From the NCBI GenBank assembly GCA_029339505.1, contig JAQISU010000003.1, positions 21,271,001 through 21,335,000 on the forward strand: a stretch of 64,000 bases of DNA. The letters run 5' to 3'. The first letter of the stretch is position 1. Each line of letters opens with the position of its first letter. Origin of the DNA: Unio delphinus. Taxonomy: Eukaryota; Mollusca; Bivalvia; Unionida; Unionidae. The position numbers were made by a program, and so were the translations under genes. A model generated the notes under the pieces. It saw only the letters and a program-made list of their open reading frames with translations, did not search any database and had not been told where the DNA came from. Positions 1 through 13,500 of this stretch are shown here, in pieces.

Positions 1-454
1 TGAAATGGTGCCATTCCTATGATGGAATCCATGGAAAATATTAAACTAAACTTGATGTATATATCCAAATCATGGATATTATTTATCTTTTATACCAGTA
101 GTGAATTTTTATTGGAAAATACTAAAATGTAAGGTTTTATACAATTTATATCCAAACTGGAATTGTTTTATGATTAAAGTTGACAATATCAGTTCCTGGG
201 AAGTCTGTTGGCTATATTTCACATAAAATCTGGATAATTGTTTCAACTGGTAAATGCCCAGTTCCAAGTAAGTTTCAACAGCTGATAGTACCTATATAGT
301 GTAAACACGTACAGTAATAAGTATGTTTTATGAGGATTTAATGATGTCAAGTTGATGCCCAAAATGTACATGAAGAATTTTACTAGATGCTTTGTATTAA
401 AACTAAGAGATTTTAGATAGGACAATCACCAAGTATATCGGTGTGCACATTAGA
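1..454. other. AT-rich intronic/upstream sequence, nothing recognised
   Basis: No exon, RNA gene or repeat with internal structure is visible. It lies upstream of the first recognisable kinase-gene exon at 1331 and is probably intron of that gene. Confidence 0.5.
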
Positions 455-705
455 GGGGGCCCCAAGTGGCTGACTGGTCTAAAGCGCTCTCCGTTACGGA
501 TCACTGCCATCTCACCACTGTCTGCATGGGTTCAAGTCTCGGATTTGGCCAATGTGTGATGTGAGAAAGCTTGCCAGTAGCTTCTTGTTGGTCAGTGGTT
601 CTTTCCTGGGTTTTACGGGTTCTTCCTCCACCATTAATACTGGCCGCCATGTATAGCCTATCTTGAGCTGAAAATTGGTGTTGAACCCTTAAAACATAAA
701 CAAAA
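455..705 (+). mobile_element. tRNA-derived SINE, family A, copy 1
   Basis: The head resembles a tRNA, with an A-box-like stretch (GTGGCTGACTGGTCTAAAGCG) and a B box (GGGTTCAAGTC at about 528-538). A conserved body follows, including CTGGCCGCCATGTATAGCCTA near 642, and an A-rich tail. The same unit recurs at 3719-3972 and 29381-29612 with clear divergence, which identifies a dispersed SINE family rather than a functional tRNA gene. The head looks Leu/Ser-tRNA-like. Confidence 0.85.
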
Positions 706-839
706 TATTAGAGGGAGGCAGGGAAAATACCTCAGAGATGCAGGGTGCCACCTGTCACCAGTAGCGCCTCTCTCACTCAGACTTGGGACAACCTTGTACT
801 TGTTTATTCCTATTATTATGTTTGTGCATAACTATATAT

Positions 840-1173
840 CAGATGATTTTACAAAAGTTAAAATTATACCGCTACTAAAAAGCAAAATTAATAACCTGGT
901 GGACAAAAATAACTACAGACCTATAGGTAAATAAGTTTTCATTTTCTGTTAGGTCATCCTAGATGGAAGAGTGCCTCCAACATGTTTGTAAATTGTAATG
1001 TATTCAGTTTTTATGATGTAATTAGAAAATATGTATTCTCTATGATGACAAGAATATCTAATAGTAAGAACTGTATATTGAAATCTCTTTGGAACAATGA
1101 CATGCATTTAAATTCTCATATTAGTAGATGGAATAAATTACTTTTTAAATGTACCACTGAATTTCATTCTTAA
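840..1173 (+). mobile_element. Decayed LINE fragment (reverse transcriptase start and C-terminus)
   Basis: Conceptual translation near 840-930 gives a KVKIIPLLK...NNYRPIG string, typical of the N-terminal reverse-transcriptase block of non-LTR retrotransposons. Translation near 955-1173 gives a SFYDVIRKYVFSMMTRISNS string typical of LINE C-termini. The catalytic middle is missing and a stop separates the two parts, so this is an internally deleted relic. The family assignment (CR1/jockey-like) is from memory of motif style and is tentative. Confidence 0.45.
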
Positions 1174-1330
1174 CAATGCAGGGCACATTTAATTGTGTAG
1201 ATGTATCTGTATACTTGTAAGTATAACATATATGTTCATTTATGTTTACAATGTTTTTACTTTATATCTTAATTTAGATGTATGGACTCTGTAGTCAATA
1301 ATAAAGAATTCTTATTTTATCTTATTCCAG

Positions 1331-1503
1331 ATAAACCTGATCCCCCCGTGGGCAAGCCTTTTGTCGGTGATGTGAAAGAATCTTCCCTCACCCTCTCTTG
1401 GTATGGGCCTGCTTATGACGGTGGCTGCCAAATCACAAGTTACCAAGTAGAGGCTTGTGATGCAGAGGAACAACTATGGAGAGTTGTTGTATCAAATATA
1501 AAG
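1331..1503 (+). CDS. MLCK exon a: first half of FN3 domain
   Basis: The acceptor TTATTCCAG ends at 1330 and the donor AAG|GTACAG follows 1503. It encodes the start of the FN3 domain (PDPPVGKPFVG ... SSLTLSWYGP). The exon enters with two bases of a split codon and leaves in phase 0. The ATG at 1282 lies in intron and is not the start. Confidence 0.88.
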
Positions 1504-4500
1504 GTACAGTCCAACCAATAATTACCTTTTGTACACAGCATATTCTTCATTGCAGTGTCTCATATATTACCAGTATCCACAGTGTGAATTAAAGAAAATA
1601 TTATTTTTAAAATTAATTTGAATTGGTTCAAGTTCATTTAAAAAAAAGCACATTTTGACAAATATGATGTTCCCATATTGTGTTTGTACATACTAGAATA
1701 TATAATATCCTTTGGCTATGTTGCGAGATGTTCGATTTGGAATTGCATTCTCTCTCTCTCTTTCTTTCTCTCTCTCTGTAAGGAATCATCAGGCATACAT
1801 AGCATGTGCCAAGAAACAATCAATGTTTAAAGTGTGTTTTAGCAGCCACCTCCCTTCTACTTTAAATGCCATAGTAAAACATGAGCTCAAAAATGTATAT
1901 TTCCACAATGCAAGTTTGACCAGTATGTGTGCTTTTTGAGACCTGCAGAATTGTAATGTAAAATATAGTATTTTCAGTTAAACTTTACTTATATTAATTA
2001 GTCACCAACCTTGTACAAATTTCTTTATTATTTGGACAACTGGTAAATAGAGTTTGATATGTAATTTTAGGGCTAGGTAGCAACATTTTAAATCATTGAA
2101 ATGATGATGATGGTGCTTGGTGCTATAAGCTCTATAGCAATGATATGATTAAATATATCTGTAAATTTTAATTTCTGAACTTTAGATTTGGTAATTTTTC
2201 ATATTTGTTAATCATTGCCAATAAATTATCACAATTGGTTTAATAATTTTTTAAACCTAACTTTAGCCATTAATTTCCTTAGGGAATTCTCAAAATTAAG
2301 TAAAAGAAAAAATGCACTTCATGTAGTTTTCAGTTTAACTGCAGATTGGTCAGTTTTCTTGAAATGCATAGGACCTAATCATCATTCATACAGAAATATA
2401 ATACTTATAGTTTGGGCTTTTTAAAAATTATTTAGGATACAAGTGTTCACATCCAAGGACTTGTCCCACGGACTCCATATTTCTTTCGTGTCTCTGCCGA
2501 AAATAAGCATGGAATGAGCAGTCCTGGCGCAGTAACTGATGTGGTTGTCATGGCGTCAAGATGCTCATCGCTCAGACTGAGCATAGATTCTGATGGTAAT
2601 TAATTTATGGTTACTATGGCTATAACAAATGCTATAATAACAAATTTCCATTTGTTGCAAGTGTGAAGTTTTGTGAGCAACTATTTATACATGTAAAGTT
2701 TTGACTGCACAATTTTGCTGTAATTGAGCATTAGACTCGATTTAACTAGAAACCTTTTTTATTAACACTTGCATGCCAGTAGTCATTAAGAAATTTTAAT
2801 GCTATACTAAGGGACTTAAATTTGCTAATGTTTGCATGTTTACTCAACCTAATGTTTATCTAGGTGATAACTATCGTTGAAGTTTACATATCTATGTAAA
2901 TTTCTTGATTGAAATTCTAGAATGTATATTCTCTACCAATATTTGTCAGAGAGATGTATATTTCTCATTACCAGTGTCCATCATTGTCAGTGTTAGATGT
3001 TAATATCAGTGTTAGATGTACATTTCTCATAATCTGTGTTAGAAGGATAGAATGCTACTTAATAATTGAATCTCTCCCAAAGTTTATTGTGTTTTGTTGC
3101 ATTGTAAACTGTTAATGTCTTGATGTTTACAGAGTCTTCTAAAATGCAAATGAAAATATTTAGTGTATCTTTATTTGTTGTCGACGCATACTGTGTTGTA
3201 TATGCCTGCCATAAGGTGGATTGTATCAAGTTATCATGGCAGCCATTACATTCATTTTAACCCTCCATCTGCTTTCTATATTGTTTCTCCATAATAACTA
3301 GATTTTCACCGTGAATCATTACCAATATTTGTCAATAGTTTGCATTTGGGGCAAGGAAGAAGAAGATCAATTTTAAGGTCAAAGGTCAAGGTTAGTATAA
3401 TTGAAGAAGACCCTGGTTTGTGTACAATAAAATCAGTTCTTTTATCACAGGCAGGGATGAAACATAGTGCAAGACTTGCACATGAGTCAAAGAAGAAACT
3501 TCTCAAAATCAAGATTACTGTAACAAAAAATAAAAACGATTTTTGTATAATAACTCGAGCTGTACATCACAGACCATACTAAACATTGTGGTTGGCTTTC
3601 ACTTGGAGCAAGGCAGAAGCCTATTGATCCTGAGAAAGATCACAGTGGCTGTAACATGGACAAAAAATTGGTTTCTGCACAAAAAATCCAGTTGCTGACC
3701 ACGTGCCTTCCCCAAAATGTGAGGGGCCCCAAGTGTTCTAAAATGTTCTCCATTTGGATCACTGCCATCTCACCTCAGTCTGCGTGGGTTCAAGTCTCAG
3801 ATTCAGCCAATGTGTGTATGTGAGAAAGCTTGCCAGTAGCTTCTCGTGGGTCAATGGTTCTTTTCCGGGGGTTTTCCTGGGTTCTTCCTTCACCATTAAT
3901 ACTGGCCGCCATGTATAGCCTATCGTGTGCTGAAAAATAGTGTTAAATACTACAACAACAACAACAACAATCCCCAAAAGTTGTTAATGTGCACAGTAAG
4001 TTTGGTTAAAGTCCACATAAATTGACCAAATGTCAATGCCGTCAGGCCACATTATTCAGCAATTTTCAGATTCAACTATACACTACTAGGGTCTTCATAG
4101 AGGACTATTCAACAAGAGTGGACATCATTGCATCATTGACACGATTTTATACAGTTCATTTATATATTTGAACTAAATACTCAATAAGAAGCCATTGTCT
4201 ATGTTGTTACTTTGCTAGACTTGCACTCCAAAGATTTGAATCCTAATATCAACTCCAGTCAGGTATCATGTACAAGGCACATCATTTCAACTGCCTCATC
4301 ACTAAATAACTTGCATTCATGTTGCAGTACCTGATGATACCAAAACAATAAAACCAAAAATTCAATAAAATATTTTGCAGAGTTGTAAATTGCTTTTGTT
4401 AGGTTTTACATAAACCTCTTCTTATTTAAGTGCTGATGAACCCCAGGTAGCATATCAAACCACCACTTAAGTGCTGATGAACTCCAGGTAAAAGATCAAA

Positions 4501-7500
4501 TCATTACTTGTTTAAGTGCTGATGAACTCCAGGTAAAAGATCAAATCATTACTTGTTTAAGTGCTGTTGAACTCCAGGTAAAAGATCAAACACTACACTG
4601 TCTGTGACATGTTAACAGAAGCAGAGCACAACAAACTTTTGGAGAGAATGTTACTATGATAAAAAAAAGTCTTTTTATGCCGTCATATGATTGTTAGTGT
4701 TGTTATATATTTTGATTACTATCTCTATTTACATGTCATTTTGATTCAATTCAGAATATAGAATTTGTGAATATGGATACAGTATAGATATCTTTACATG
4801 ATATAAAGCCACAGTATATAAAAAAATTTCCAAAACAAAGAAATAGAAGAAAACAAATATGCTTACATGTTTCAAAATATATTTCATATGTTGAAAGTAT
4901 GCAATGCCTACCATTATTGAAATAATGTTGTTGCTGAGGAAATATTTTGTGCTTATGATTGATGTTTGTTGCAGTTTTGGCACATGGTCATAAAAATAAT
5001 AAAGTTTAAAATCCATAAGAATAACTATTACCCACACATTTTTCTGTTTTGTACATCATCATTCAATATTCTTATGGAGAACATTCCATATTAAATGCAT
5101 CTTGAAACCAAGCAATTTTATTGGGACAAACGGTAATGACGGTTTACAGGATTTAAGTAGAAATAAATTTTACTGGGATGTTTTGGTCTAATGCAGTATT
5201 GGCGATTTACGTAATTTAAGTTTAAAATATATTCTCCTTGCTCTAAAGTTAAATGATGGATACTGATGAAAGATTACCATGTGGTCTTTGCAATTTTTTC
5301 ATGCATCATTAACTATTTCTTATTTTTGAGTTTTGTTTGAAAACTTATTTCTAACACTTTGCAAATATTTTTGCATGGGTGTAAAATTAAAAATTATAGC
5401 TAATATTTTAGGCTATGGGTAATACTACAACTGAAAATTATATGAAAAGGAATAAGGTTAATTTGCATATTTATAAAGAATTATATTAAAGTTCATTTAT
5501 ATTGGATTCTTATATAATGCCTAATTCCATTTGGAAATTAATTTTTGAGCTGTCCTTGAAAATCCATTTTCTTTTTTTTTTTGGAAAGCATGGTAAAATA
5601 AAATATTCAAACCCTTATTTCTTTTTTGTAATAATATTAAAAGTTTACATTATGAATTAATTGAAAGAGTAGAGGTGCCCTCTTCCTGAATATGAATTTC
5701 ATCTATTACCTTGATATTAAAATTTTGTTGTATTTTATCACAAGATATGTAGTATCATAATATAGATAGCATATTTTAGTTAGTGTAGTGTACATGCTTT
5801 TTAAGTTAGTCATGTATCATATATACCTGGTTATTATTATAAGAAAGTGTGTGGTCTAACAAGAAAATGGCCTGTTAGTACAGTTCATATGAAGTTCTCT
5901 TAGATTAATTTGGAATGATCAGTACTGTACACTAATGTTGCTTAGATTTGATTTTGTTACTAAAACATCTTCAGCACAGACAGGATACATATTTTGATTT
6001 TTGTAAGACCTGTTGTATTTCTAGTGATACCTCATTATGCTGGAAATCACTTTAATAGGGTAAAACACTTTTGTCTTAATGGAGCTAGGTTTGGTCACAA
6101 CAGAGTTGGATTTGACCTTGCCAGTGCTGGGTCTGGTCTTGATGGAGCAGGATTTAGCCTTATAATGAAAGTAGTTTTGACCTTGACAGATCTGGATTTG
6201 GCCTTGACATTGGTTTGGTCTTGATGGCTGTGGTTTTGGCCTTGACAGTGCTGGATTTGGCCTTGACATTGCTGGGTTGGGCTTTGATAGAGGTGATTTT
6301 GGCCATGAGAGAGCTGGATTTAGAGATGTTTTGCCAATTTATATAGCAAAAGTAGATTAAATACTGAAATATGTAATATGAATGCCAGACCATCATCATG
6401 CATTAAAATGTTTGAAATCTTGTAGACAAGAATTATAGGGTTTTTAAAAAATCTAGTGGTTAGAAAGTTTCTGCAGGTCACTTGCACACATATTGAAGTA
6501 TTATAATCATTGTTGATTCTTATTTTAATGTTTCTTTCAAGTCTGTTCTGAATCTAAGGATTAATTAAAGGAAGCAGTAAATTGGGTGTCATTCTTTATT
6601 GCATTGCTTGTTTACTGTAGTTAACATTAAAATGGGTTCTTGTCTGACCACACACTTTGAAGCACTGCAAGTTGTAAGTGTGCTTGTTTTGTTGACCCCA
6701 CCTTGTCAGAAGCTGAACACAACACTTTGGCATCTGTTTGTGTCTATCTACCCACAAAAGTCAAGCCACACCCAGGATTAAGATGGGTGATACAGGTTAT
6801 TACATAGTTAAATAACAACCAGGCTCAGCAGACAGATGGTCTGTTTGAAGCAAGCTGGGTTCAACAAAACAGGAGTCTGTTGTCTGAAGCAAGCCTTGCT
6901 TTTTTTGCTTCATGCTGGTGAATTGCTCCAATTTTCAGACGTGTTTCATGCACCAGAAGTAACTTCTCCACTGAGTGACATTTTCCCATCACCATTATCT
7001 CCTGGTAAGAAAAGCAGACAGACAGGTGAACAGATACATACTGCATAGGTGTGGCAGGCCATGTGCGGTATACATATCAGCTAGCTAGGTGGTTCTATAT
7101 TCCATAAAGGCTAATAACCTACAAAATATTTTCAATAAACCTACACTTTCAATAAAGCTAGCAATACACCAAGTTACACTTCCCTTCAGCAATACACCAA
7201 GCTACACCTCCATTCAGCAATACACCAAGTTATACTTCCATTCAGCAATACACCAAGCTATACTTCCATTCAGCAATCCACCAAGCTATACTTCCTTTCA
7301 GCAGTCCACCAAGCTACACTTCCATTCAGTAATACACCAGGCAACACATCCATTCAGCAATACACCAAGCTACACTTCCATTCAGTAATACACCAGGCAA
7401 CACATCCATTCAGCAATACACCAAGCAACACTTCCATTCAGTAATACACCAGGCAACACATCCATTCAGCAATACACCAAGCTACACTTCCATTCAGTAA

Positions 7501-10500
7501 TACACCAGGCAACACATCCATTCAGCAATGCACCAAGCTACACTTTCATTTAGCAATACACTAAATTGAACTTCCATCCAGCAATGCACCAAGCTACACC
7601 TCATTCAAAAGTTCTATTGTGCAGAGTTTTTGTGAGGGTTTCAATTACAACACCAAACTTTCATTTATACAAGAACATTGAATACATGTACCAATATCGA
7701 TTTAAAAAAAATATTGTAATTTTTTTTTTCCTTCGAATTTTCTTTGAAATAATCTGACAAAATATAGTCATTGCAATTCAGGAGCTTTTTAAACTGACAG
7801 ACTTTTTTAAAAAATTGAATTTTAAGAAAAATATAAATAAAAGTTTATTTGCATCATCTAAGTTGACATGTTTATGAATTTAAATTTCAAATAAACAATC
7901 TATTATTGTTATAATTTGTCAGAATATGTATATATGAAGTTTATTTCAAAAAGCAGTTTTAGCTGAATAGGGTAAGAAAAGTAAAATACTTTGTGATGGA
8001 ACTTTAGGAGTACAGTGTAACTACTGTAGTGATACATGAGGAGATGTAAAATTCTAAATTTAGATAAGTTTTTAAAAAAACTTTCATTTAAATTTGTCTT
8101 CGCAATACAAGATCCTATTTATAATTTTTTCTAGTTTACTTTCATTTTATAATTATCAGACAGCGATTTCAGTTCATAAAGTTTTTTTCTGAACCGGAAA
8201 TATTAGAATTTTTCTTGCCATGATCTTTTAAATTCTGTTATATAATCATTTCATGTAAAATGGTGCCTCCTGATTTTGTAATTTATTTAAGGTATCTCTT
8301 CTTGGTAAGTAAAATACGTGTAGATAAGGAAAAGAAAGGCTTGCAGTGGCTAAGTGATTAACATATCAGATTTGGAAAAGAAATGATGCAGGTTCGAATC
8401 CCACAATTTAATTAACTGGGTCAGCCTCCATTACATGTCTTTGGACTAGGAACTTCACTCAAATTACCTCAGCTCAAAATAACGTTTTATTTGTGATGTG
8501 CTGTAAAACACCACAGCACACCACACCAATCCAAACCCCTGTAATGGAGTTAGTAGCAGACAGAACTTTATTAGGGTAATAACAATGCAGGTCCATGGCC
8601 AGGTTTCTCATTAATGTGATCCCAGTGTATAAAAAAAACTGTAGACTCGTTTTTAGTGGATACACAACTGGAAAAATATAGATCCTAGAAGTGTGGACTG
8701 TCCTTATGAACAGTCGGACTGCTACAGTCTTAAAACTTGCCTTAGGATTATCATACTATACAGAAGATGTCATTGTCACCTGTACTGTCATAGTGTACAA
8801 AACAAGTCATTGTGGCCTATTATTTATACTAGAACCGCTTTGGTTAAGTTATGTATCATATGCTTGCTGATGCATGGTTGTGGATTACATGGCACAAAGA
8901 ATTTCACAAGAAGGTTAATAGGATTGCTTTGAAAAATGCTAAGGATTCTATATTTTTTTATCTTCATTGTATGGAGTTTATGACATTTTTAATGTATTTG
9001 AATTATAGTATAATATTGCAAAAAAATTATGAGGAACAAATTTTATATGAAAGACATCATTTTCCAAACTTTTACAATTTTTCATTATTTATTTTTTTAT
9101 CTTCTAATTTTGAATACAATGTTGTAAAAAATATTGTTCCTAAGAATAGAATCTATTTCTAAAAACAGCATAGCCTGCCCACGTTTATCTTTTTATCGGA
9201 CTTTACCAGATTTTACTTGTTATTATTCAATTTATCAAAGGCAACAAATTGCTGACACGTTGTCTAAATTAAAACTTTTTGTTTCCCAATAATTTGATTT
9301 ATCAGAAACTTTCATTTGTAATGTTTTACATCAAATTCATAAGATCTGTATTCTTTATTACTTTATCTCTATATTTATTTATTTTGACATGTATTCTTAA
9401 TATAATAATCTAATTATTTATGAATTTTACAGATGAGATACCTTTTGAGCACCGGGAAGTGAAATTGACCATGGGTCGAGTGTTTGAGGAACTATATGAA
9501 CTCTCACATGAAGTAGGCAAGTAAGTATATCATGATGCCAGTTTCAAGTAGAACCATGATAAATATTAAACGAGAAATTAAGTCCACAATCCTTTAGTCC
9601 CATTACATTTCAAATGAAGTCCACAATCCTTCAGTCCCATTACATTTCAAATGAAGTCCACAATCCTTCAGTCCCATTACATTTCAAATGTTCATATTTT
9701 GCCCACATTTACAATCATAGTAATGTCCATTTTAATGGATCTTCCATTGATCGTAATGCACTACTGCCAGGCTTTGTGTTTCTGCTGCAAACTTGTCTTA
9801 CCTGCATTTACCAAAACATAAAATAGGAAATTATTATTTATAAAATAATTCAGATTTTTATTTTTTCAAACAATTAATGAAGCATAAATAATTGCTTTGT
9901 CTTAAATTAAATTTGCTAAATCCATATTTATTATAAACAAGTACCACAGTATGTATAATTATATTCTCTCTATTCAGAGGAAAGTTTGGGAGTGTATACA
10001 AATGCATAGAGAAATCAACACAGAACACCTGGGCTGCCAAAATCATTAAGTGTCGTGAGGTAGACAAGGTGAAGATTCACGAAGAGATTGAGATCATGAA
10101 CCAGCTGAAACACCCAAAAATCCTGATGTTGTGGGAAGTATTTGAAGCTCCATGGAAAGTTATCCTGGTCATGGAATAGTGAGTATTTTTGTCTCTAGTA
10201 AAGGCATGGTCAGACATGAGTATTATCCTCATCATGGAATAGTATTTTTATCTCTTGTAATGGCTTGGTCAAACATGAGTATTATCCTCATCATGGAATA
10301 GTACTTTTATCTCTTGTAATGGCATGGTCAAACATGAACATTATCCTCGTCATGGAATAGTGAGTATATTTGTCTCTTGTAACGGCTTGGTCAAACATGG
10401 GTATTATCCTTGTCTTGTCTGTTTAAATGTAAAGACAGGTATTATCCTTATTATGGAGTAGTGAGTATTTTTGTCTTGTCTGTGTAAATGTACAGACATG

Positions 10501-13500
10501 TATTATCCTCATCATGGAGTAGTATTTTTATATCGTCTGTAAATGTACAGACATGGGTGTTATCGTCATCATGGAGTAGTATTTTTATATCGTCTGTAAA
10601 TGTACAGACATGGGTGTTATCCTCATCATGGAGTAGTATTTTTATATCGTCTGTAAATGTACAGACATGGGTGTTATCGTCATCATGGAGTAGTATTTTT
10701 ATATCGTCTGTAAATGTACAGACATGGGTGTTATCCACATCATGGAGTAGTATTTTTATATCGTCTGTAAATGTATAGACATGGGTGTTATCGTCATCAT
10801 GGAGTAGTATTTTTGTCTTTTCTCCTTTGAATACGTTCCCCAATCACATTACTTTAGGGATATTAGCCTGCTACCTCGCGAATCCAGCCCTACCAAAAGA
10901 CGAAAATTCGTCTTTCCTGTCTATGTCATATAGACAAAGGGCAATAACTCTTGCCCATTACCTCCCCTTGCCGCCCGTTAGGTGTCGCTTCTTTAGTTTT
11001 TTAGCTTCGCTTATGCGAAAACACGTACAATTAGACCTCCAATGAATCCAAGCCATCTTAGTGTAAATTCTGACCATCCGAAGTTAAATTTGGAATTACT
11101 GTGTTGGATAATCATTCCTCTACAGGTCGTATACATTATTTTACAATATTTTCCAATTTGAGTGACTTTGTCACCTTTTCTAGACTTCGGACCAGGTTGC
11201 AACGTGGTCAAAGCATGTAATACATGTAGCACTCAATAATTTAGCTTATTCCGTATGTAACGTTTACGATATTAGCGACTAATAACGTGCTGCATTGATA
11301 ATGTGTGCTGTATTTATCTTCTTTCCGTTTCAGTAGACTTCGTCTCTGAACGACCAGTTGCGACTATTTAATGGCGGAATTTCGTGTTGTAGTCACGAAT
11401 TCACGCGACACTTAATCATTTCGCTTCCTTCGTTAGTTACGGTTATGGAATAGCGACTTAATAGCGTACTGAATTGTTAATTTGTGCTTTGTTTATCATC
11501 TTTTCGTTTCAGTAGACTTCGTCTTGAACAACCTGTTGCAACATGCTCACGGTGATAACTAGTGTGGTCATTAAGAGTTAACATGGCACGGAATAATTTG
11601 ACTACTCCGTTAATAACGGTTATAGTATTATCGAATTAATAATATGCTGAATTTTTTTAATCTGTGCTTTGTTCTCTTCTTTTGTCGTTTCAGTAGCAAA
11701 GTCGACAACGAAGGCATGAATGGCAAAATGGGTGTTGGCAATGTGGAAATGGAGGAAATTATGTTGACATGGTTTAGGCTGCCCAGTGGATGTAAATTTC
11801 ACCGCAGGTCCGTGCATGGCTTTCGGGCCTGTAAGTCCGGACGCATGGAGTCTAGGCTGGATCAATTGGATCCATTTTATTATGCACTTTCGCCGGCCGG
11901 CCAGCCGTCCGTCCAGCCGACACCGTCAGTTCAGCCGGCACTTCAGCAGGCACCAACCGGCACTAGCCATACATCCGGCACCGTCCGTTCAGCCCAAATG
12001 GCACCGGACGGCCAGCCGACCTTCCAGCTGGCATCAACAGGCACCGGCCGTTCAGCCCAAATGGCACCGGCCGGCCTGCCGACCTTCCAGCCTGCATCAA
12101 CAGGCACCGGCCGTCCACCCGGCAACGACCGTTCAGCCCAAATGGCACCGGTCGTCCAGCCGACCTTCCAGCCGGCATCAACCGGCACCGGCTGTCCATC
12201 CGACAACGACCGTTCAGCCCAAATGGCACCGGTCGTCCAGCCGACCTTCCAGCCTGCATCAACAGGCACCGGCCGTCCACCCGGCAACGACCGTTCAGAC
12301 CAAATGGTACCGGTCGTCCAGTCGACCTTCCAGCCGGCATCAACCGGCACCGGCCGTCCATCCGGCAACGACCGTTCAGCCCAAATGGCACCGGTCGTCC
12401 AGCCGACCTTCCAGCCGGCATCAACCTATGCAGGCCGTCCATCCGGCAACGACCGTTCAGCCCAAATGGCACTGGTCGTCCAGCCGACCTTCCAGCCGGC
12501 ATCAACCTGCACCGGCCGTCCATCCGGCAACGACCGTTCAGCCCAAATGGTACTGGTCGTGCAACCTACCTTCCAGCCGGCATCAACCTGCACCGGCCGT
12601 CCATCCGGCAACGACCGTTCAGCCCAAATGGCACCGGTCTTCCAGCCGACATCAACCTGCACCGGCTGTACATTTGATTTACGGAGATTATAGTGATGTA
12701 CCCGTCAGTCAATCTGTACTACTGGTTACATCTCACTACCATGAGAGAGATGTTATAGATGTATCTCCGTCCAATCAGACCATTCGAGAGGCAGGTGCCG
12801 GTCATAGCCGGACCTTCGCCGACATTCCGGCCGACCATATACCAGACAAATCAGTCGGTATTGCCGGTGTACACCTCCCGTCACGTCAAATACGTGTCGG
12901 TGTGATTTTAAAACAAGGGAGAATTAGTGACATTATCAGAGATGACAGAATTGAGTTATCTATGCCACTTGGTATGCGCTACCCAGATATGGCAGCTTTA
13001 CCAGAACAGGACTTTCAGGCCGACCATTCGTCAGTTCAATCAGCCGTTAGTGCCGGCCGTCCATATGTTCACGGCTTCTCCACAAGGGAGATTTAGTGAA
13101 AGTGTCAATTATGACAGAATTGCGTCATCTAGGTCACCTGGTATGCTGTACAGATATGCAAGCTATACCAGAACCAACATTCCCTCTGAGCGAATGGTAG
13201 ATGGGTGCACAGTGCTGGCCGCACTACATAAGCATTATGTAATTATTATTACCTTCTAGCCGGCACCAACCGGCACCGGGCGTCCATCCGGCAATGACCG
13301 TTCAGCCATATGGCACCGGTCATCCAGCCGGCACTAACCGGCACCGGGCGTCGATCCGGCAATGACCGTTCAACCCAAATGGCACCGGTTGTCCAGCCAA
13401 GCTTCCAGCCGACACTTGCCGGCACTGACAGTCCATCCGGCTCCGGCCGTCCAGCCCAACAGGCACCGGTCGTCCAACCGTATGGAGATTTTAGTCATAT

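Larger units (their letters stand above)
2596..9432. other. MLCK intron, 6.8 kb, repeat-bearing
   Basis: Contains SINE A copy 2 (3719-3972), an AAC microsatellite, tandem arrays at 4425-4592, 6060-6330 and 7145-7600, and a second SINE type at 8335-8520. The remainder is AT-rich with no convincing exon. Confidence 0.6.

Noticed and set aside
10451..10843. Open frames on both strands with periodic peptides
   Set aside because: Produced by the ~57-bp minisatellite (a multiple of three). No start context or family, and they lie in an intron.
11943..12662. Antisense proteins rich in Gly/Arg over the gag-like region
   Set aside because: Shadow frames of the 81-bp repeat on the opposite strand.
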